Shown: positions 61,496 to 64,000 of the stretch, piece after piece
Layout: each line of letters begins with the position of its first letter
Numbering within the stretch: the stretch's first letter is position 1
Assembly (NCBI RefSeq): GCF_009728145.1
Contig: NZ_WOCA01000007.1
Coordinates: 142,867-206,866, forward strand
Source of the DNA: Ornithinibacillus caprae
GTDB taxonomy: Bacteria; Bacillota; Bacilli; Bacillales; Amphibacillaceae
Length of the DNA stretch: 64,000 nucleotides
Direction of reading: 5' to 3'
Program-made: the position numbers and the translations under genes
The notes under the pieces: model-generated
What the model saw: only the letters and a program-made list of their open reading frames with translations
Database searches by the model: none
Told to the model about the DNA's origin: nothing

Positions 61496-61593
61496 GGGTC
61501 AGGTCCATTGTCCCGGAATGGTGGTGGGACTTAGGGTCAGGTCCATTGTCCCGGAATGGTTGGTGGGACTTAGGGTCAGGTCCATTGTCCCGG
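61496..61593 (+). repeat. Three tandem REP-like units after the TetR gene
   Basis: GGGTCAGGTCCATTGTCCC occurs at 61496, 61534 and 61573 with 38- to 39-nt period; the links read CGGAATGGTGGTGGGACTTA. It starts 13 nt past the TetR stop codon. Tandem head-to-tail order is unlike the paired copies elsewhere. Confidence 0.75.
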
Positions 61594-61689
61594 AATGGTT
61601 TATTCCAATACTTTTAGTTATCTGTCCTATAGCATCTGCCTTATATTTGCATAAGATGTATAGTAAATTTAAGGAAAGGAAGACGTTTT

Positions 61690-61860
61690 ATGTATTTCTC
61701 AAATACACCATACAATTATCCAGATTATCACTCATTTCCACCAAGCCCCATTGCTATTCAAGCAGCACATATTCCATTACAAAGTACATTAACAAATAAA
61801 AGTGCAAAATTTTTATCCCTCTGGTACCAGTTAAATCAAACTAATGGTACTATAAATTAG
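61690..61860 (+). CDS. Possible small Tyr/Pro-rich protein
   Basis: 56 aa starting MYFSNTPYNYPDYHSFPPSP, with AAGGAAAGGAAG 8 nt upstream. Tyr/Pro-rich N termini are usual for coat-associated proteins; no family match. A hydrophobic frame that overlaps upstream is an alternative. Confidence 0.45.
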   Translation: MYFSNTPYNYPDYHSFPPSPIAIQAAHIPLQSTLTNKSAKFLSLWYQLNQTNGTIN

Positions 61861-61921
61861 ACTTAAGGGTATGGCTTGGAGGGACTTAGGATAAGTCCTA
61901 CTTCCCATATAAATATTTAAT

Positions 61922-61963
61922 AAAAAAGATCACAATTAGCTGATTGCTAATCGTGATCTTTTT
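61922..61963 (-). terminator. Terminator of the rRNA-tRNA operon
   Basis: AAAGATCACAATTAGC pairs with GCTAATCGTGATCTTTTT around a 5-nt loop; T run on the minus strand follows the last tRNA by 3 nt. Confidence 0.9.
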
Positions 61964-61966
61964 AGA

Positions 61967-62039
61967 TGGAGCCTAGCGGGATCGAACCGCTGACCTCCTG
62001 CGTGCAAGGCAGGCGCTCTCCCAGCTGAGCTAAGGCCCC
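61967..62039 (-). tRNA. tRNA-Ala (UGC), copy 2
   Basis: Complete cloverleaf, anticodon TGC in loop CTTGCAC, intact anticodon stem CCTGC/GCAGG. CCA not encoded. Last gene of the tRNA array. Confidence 0.95.
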
Positions 62040-62101
62040 AATGTTTATTTAACATACATAGTGTATGGAATTTTAGTAAATATATACCTACTTAATAATG
62101 A

Positions 62102-62175
<74 letters not shown>

Positions 62176-62185
62176 ATTTAATAAA

Positions 62186-62259
62186 TGGAGCGGGTGAAGG
62201 GAATTGAACCCTCGACATCAGCTTGGAAGGCTGAGGTTTTACCACTAAACTACACCCGC
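62186..62259 (-). tRNA. tRNA-Gly (UCC)
   Basis: Acceptor GCGGGTG/CACCCGC, anticodon TCC in loop CTTCCAA, discriminator T and encoded CCA. Confidence 0.95.
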
Positions 62260-62278
62260 AAGTTGTCATATATATAAA

Positions 62279-62364
62279 TGGTGGAGGGAGTAGGACTCGA
62301 ACCTACGAACCCGATGGGAGCGGATTTACAGTCCGCCGCGTTTGGCCAACTTCGCTATCCCTCC
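62279..62364 (-). tRNA. tRNA-Tyr (GUA)
   Basis: Long variable arm (class II), anticodon GTA in loop CTGTAAA, CCA encoded. Confidence 0.95.
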
Positions 62365-62382
62365 ACTATTAGTCTTATAAAA

Positions 62383-62458
62383 TGGTGGCTCGGGACGGAA
62401 TCGAACCGCCGACACAAGGATTTTCAGTCCTTTGCTCTACCGACTGAGCTACCGAGCC
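62383..62458 (-). tRNA. tRNA-Phe (GAA)
   Basis: Acceptor GGCTCGG, anticodon GAA in loop CTGAAAA, CCA encoded. Confidence 0.95.
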
Positions 62459-62541
62459 ATGAGTTGAACTTTTATTAGAAATATTGCTTTTAATTATTGT
62501 TTGGCTAATCTATCCCTATATCAAAGAGCCAACAATATATA

Positions 62542-62634
62542 TGGAGGAGGTAGAGGGATTCGAACCCCCGCGCGGTTTGACCCGCCTGTCGGTTTTCAAG
62601 ACCGATCCCTTCAGCCAGACTTGGGTATACCTCC
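62542..62634 (-). tRNA. tRNA-Ser (UGA)
   Basis: Class II with long variable arm, anticodon TGA in loop CTTGAAA; 3' end TCCTCCA, so discriminator and CCA are encoded. Confidence 0.95.
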
Positions 62635-62656
62635 GTAATATTAAGATGGACCTAGA

Positions 62657-62730
62657 TGGACCCTGCAGGACTCGAACCTGCGACCGATCGGTTATGAGCC
62701 GATAGCTCTAACCAACTGAGCTAAGGGTCC
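62657..62730 (-). tRNA. tRNA with CAU anticodon, probably Ile2 (lysidine)
   Basis: Acceptor GGACCCT, anticodon CAT in loop CTCATAA. The body matches Bacillus tRNA-Ile2, whose C34 is modified to lysidine, not elongator or initiator Met. CCA not encoded. A short repeat of its 3' end (TCCATCTAGGTCCATCT) follows. Confidence 0.85.
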
Positions 62731-62739
62731 AATTTAATA

Positions 62740-62816
62740 TGGGGCGACCGGTGGGAATCGAACCCACGAATGCCGGAGCCACAATCCGGTGCGTTAACCA
62801 CTTCGCCACGACCGCC
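62740..62816 (-). tRNA. tRNA-His (GUG)
   Basis: Anticodon GTG in loop TTGTGGC, extra 5' G (position -1) facing C73, CCA encoded. Confidence 0.95.
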
Positions 62817-62834
62817 GTCTAATAAAAAAATATT

Positions 62835-62911
62835 TGGTAGCGGCGGAGGGGATCGAACCCCCGACCTCACGGGTATGAACCGTACGCTCTCGCCAGCTGA
62901 GCTACACCGCC
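62835..62911 (-). tRNA. tRNA-Met (CAU), elongator
   Basis: Acceptor GGCGGTG/CGCCGC-type, anticodon CAT in loop TTCATAC, CCA encoded. Body matches Bacillus elongator Met. Confidence 0.9.
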
Positions 62912-62920
62912 AATATAATA

Positions 62921-62993
62921 TGGAGCCTAGCGGGATCGAACCGCTGACCTCCTTCGTGCAAGGCAGGCGCTCTCCCAGCTGAGCTAAGGCCCC
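62921..62993 (-). tRNA. tRNA-Ala (UGC), copy 1, anticodon-stem mismatch
   Basis: Same as the copy at 61967 except one base: the stem CCTGC faces GAAGG instead of GCAGG, putting G30 opposite A40. Otherwise intact. May be less stable or less active. Confidence 0.9.
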
Positions 62994-62999
62994 GTATAA

Positions 63000-63076
63000 T
63001 GGTCGGGAAGACAGGATTTGAACCTGCGACCCCATGGTCCCAAACCATGTGCTCTACCAAGCTGAGCTACTTCCCG
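63000..63076 (-). tRNA. tRNA-Pro (UGG)
   Basis: Acceptor CGGGAAG, anticodon TGG in loop TTTGGGA, CCA encoded. Confidence 0.95.
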
Positions 63077-63085
63077 AAGTAAAAA

Positions 63086-63159
63086 CGCGCCCGAGAGGAG
63101 TCGAACCCCTAACCTTTTGATCCGTAGTCAAACGCTCTATCCAATTGAGCTACGGGCGC
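63086..63159 (-). tRNA. tRNA-Arg (ACG)
   Basis: Acceptor GCGCCCG/CGGGCGC, anticodon ACG in loop CTACGGA (A34 edited to inosine), discriminator G, CCA not encoded. Confidence 0.95.
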
Positions 63160-63162
63160 ATA

Positions 63163-63251
63163 TGGTGCCGAGGACCGGAGTCGAACCGGTACGGTAGTCA
63201 CCTACCGCAGGATTTTAAGTCCTGTGCGTCTGCCAATTCCGCCACCCCGGC
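63163..63251 (-). tRNA. tRNA-Leu (UAA)
   Basis: Class II with variable arm GGTAGGTGACTACC, anticodon TAA in loop CTTAAAA, CCA encoded. Confidence 0.95.
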
Positions 63252-63257
63252 ACTTTA

Positions 63258-63332
63258 TGGAGCGGAAGACGGGATTCGAACCCGCGACCCCCACCTTGGC
63301 AAGGTGGTGTTCTACCACTGAACTACTTCCGC
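63258..63332 (-). tRNA. tRNA-Gly (GCC)
   Basis: Acceptor GCGGAAG, anticodon GCC in loop TTGCCAA, CCA encoded. Confidence 0.95.
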
Positions 63333-63349
63333 GTAACTATTAAAGTAAA

Positions 63350-63434
63350 TGGTGCGGGTGAAGGGAGTCGAACCCCCACATCCGAAGATACTAGATCCTA
63401 AGTCTAGCGCGTCTGCCAATTCCGCCACACCCGC
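63350..63434 (-). tRNA. tRNA-Leu (UAG)
   Basis: Class II, anticodon TAG in loop CTTAGGA, CCA encoded. Confidence 0.95.
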
Positions 63435-63441
63435 AATAAAA

Positions 63442-63517
63442 TGGTGAGCCATGAAGGATTCGAACCTTCGACCCTCTGATTAAAAGTCAGATGCTCTACC
63501 AACTGAGCTAATGGCTC
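63442..63517 (-). tRNA. tRNA-Lys (UUU)
   Basis: Acceptor GAGCCAT, anticodon TTT in loop CTTTTAA, CCA encoded. Confidence 0.95.
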
Positions 63518-63537
63518 TTTTAAAGACATAAAAAAGA

Positions 63538-63610
<73 letters not shown>

Positions 63611-63613
63611 AAA

Positions 63614-63690
63614 TGGCGGTCCGGACGGGACTCGAACCCGCGACCTCCTGCGTGACAGGCAGGCATTCTAACCAACTGAACTACCGGACC
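63614..63690 (-). tRNA. tRNA-Asp (GUC)
   Basis: Acceptor GGTCCGG, anticodon GTC in loop CTGTCAC, discriminator G and CCA encoded. Confidence 0.95.
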
Positions 63691-63711
63691 ATAGTTAGTT
63701 GTATTTTAATA

Positions 63712-63787
63712 TGGTGGAGGATACAGGGCTCGAACCTGTGACCCCTTGCTTGTAAGGCAAGTGCTCTCCCAGCTGAGCTAATCCTCC
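63712..63787 (-). tRNA. tRNA-Val (UAC)
   Basis: Acceptor GGAGGAT, anticodon TAC in loop CTTACAA, CCA encoded. Confidence 0.95.
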
Positions 63788-63791
63788 ATAA

Positions 63792-63866
63792 TGGTGACCC
63801 GTACGGGATTCGAACCCGTGTTACCGCCGTGAAAGGGCGGTGTCTTAACCGCTTGACCAACGGGCC
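63792..63866 (-). tRNA. tRNA-Glu (UUC)
   Basis: Acceptor GGCCCGT, anticodon TTC in loop CTTTCAC, CCA encoded. First tRNA after the 5S gene. Confidence 0.95.
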
Positions 63867-63876
63867 AACGTATTAT

Positions 63877-63992
<116 letters not shown>

Positions 63993-64000
63993 CATACACA

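Noticed and set aside
61496..61593. CRISPR-like array
   Set aside because: Only three units, links almost identical to one another, and no cas genes: a tandem repeat, not a CRISPR.
61518..61799. Plus-strand frame with repeated VRSIVPEW
   Set aside because: Artefact of the 38- to 39-nt tandem repeat; the hydrophobic part that follows has no start signal of its own and overlaps a better supported small gene.

Overview
The window comes from the chromosome of a low-GC, endospore-forming Gram-positive bacterium, most likely a halotolerant member of the Bacillaceae (an Oceanobacillus/Virgibacillus-like genome). The reasons are AGGAGG-type ribosome binding sites with frequent TTG/GTG starts, small spore proteins (SspP, a CotD-like coat protein and gamma-type SASP-like peptides), a Mn-dependent inorganic pyrophosphatase, a BceRSAB-like module, and acidic surface proteins. 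The species cannot be fixed from the sequence alone.

Layout. 0-5.4 kb: one tight minus-strand run of nine or ten short genes (cupin, small membrane protein, HAD phosphatase, a protein with an HGS motif, two methyltransferases, Nudix, nucleoside phosphorylase). 5.5-16.5 kb: small singletons, namely a DUF1906 hydrolase, YpsA, spore proteins, an ABC-2 exporter, an MBL hydrolase, three tiny plus-strand genes, a pentapeptide protein and a DUF1062 protein. 16.9-24 kb: an ABC-F ATPase with a very long leader, a DUF4386-MalT/LuxR pair and PpaC. 24-34 kb: a DAO-type oxidoreductase, a PAS-GGDEF protein, a lipoprotein glycosidase and an RND pump. 34-46.6 kb: a Bce-like regulator, kinase and transporter module, MscS, an EF-G-binding FusB-like protein, YhgE and a second ABC-F protein. 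47-56 kb: a SWIM-SNF2 helicase, a pseudouridine synthase, a cupin and a twelve-blade BNR protein. 56.6-59 kb: a decayed insertion sequence. 59-62 kb: a lipoprotein, an SDR gene divergent from a TetR gene, and a small gene. 61.9-64 kb: 20 tRNA genes and a 5S rRNA on the minus strand, the distal end of an rRNA operon.

The strongest unexplained signal is a family of related RNA leaders. Five copies of a short structured module lie just after intrinsic terminators. Their downstream genes are an MBL hydrolase, a DUF1062/S4-like protein, an ABC-F ATPase (two copies) and an RluA-type pseudouridine synthase. Two of these leaders also encode related leader peptides. The second ABC-F gene has an unrelated attenuator with two mini-ORFs. 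Together with FusB, Bce, RND and YhgE, the window is rich in functions that answer ribosome- or envelope-targeting antibiotics, so I read the leaders as candidate translation-stress attenuators (inference).

A second theme is a palindromic repeat with core GGGACAAGGGACCTGACCCC. It sits at the 3' ends of at least five genes and has become part of the C-terminal coding sequence of two of them. No CRISPR array, prophage or complete autonomous transposon was seen.
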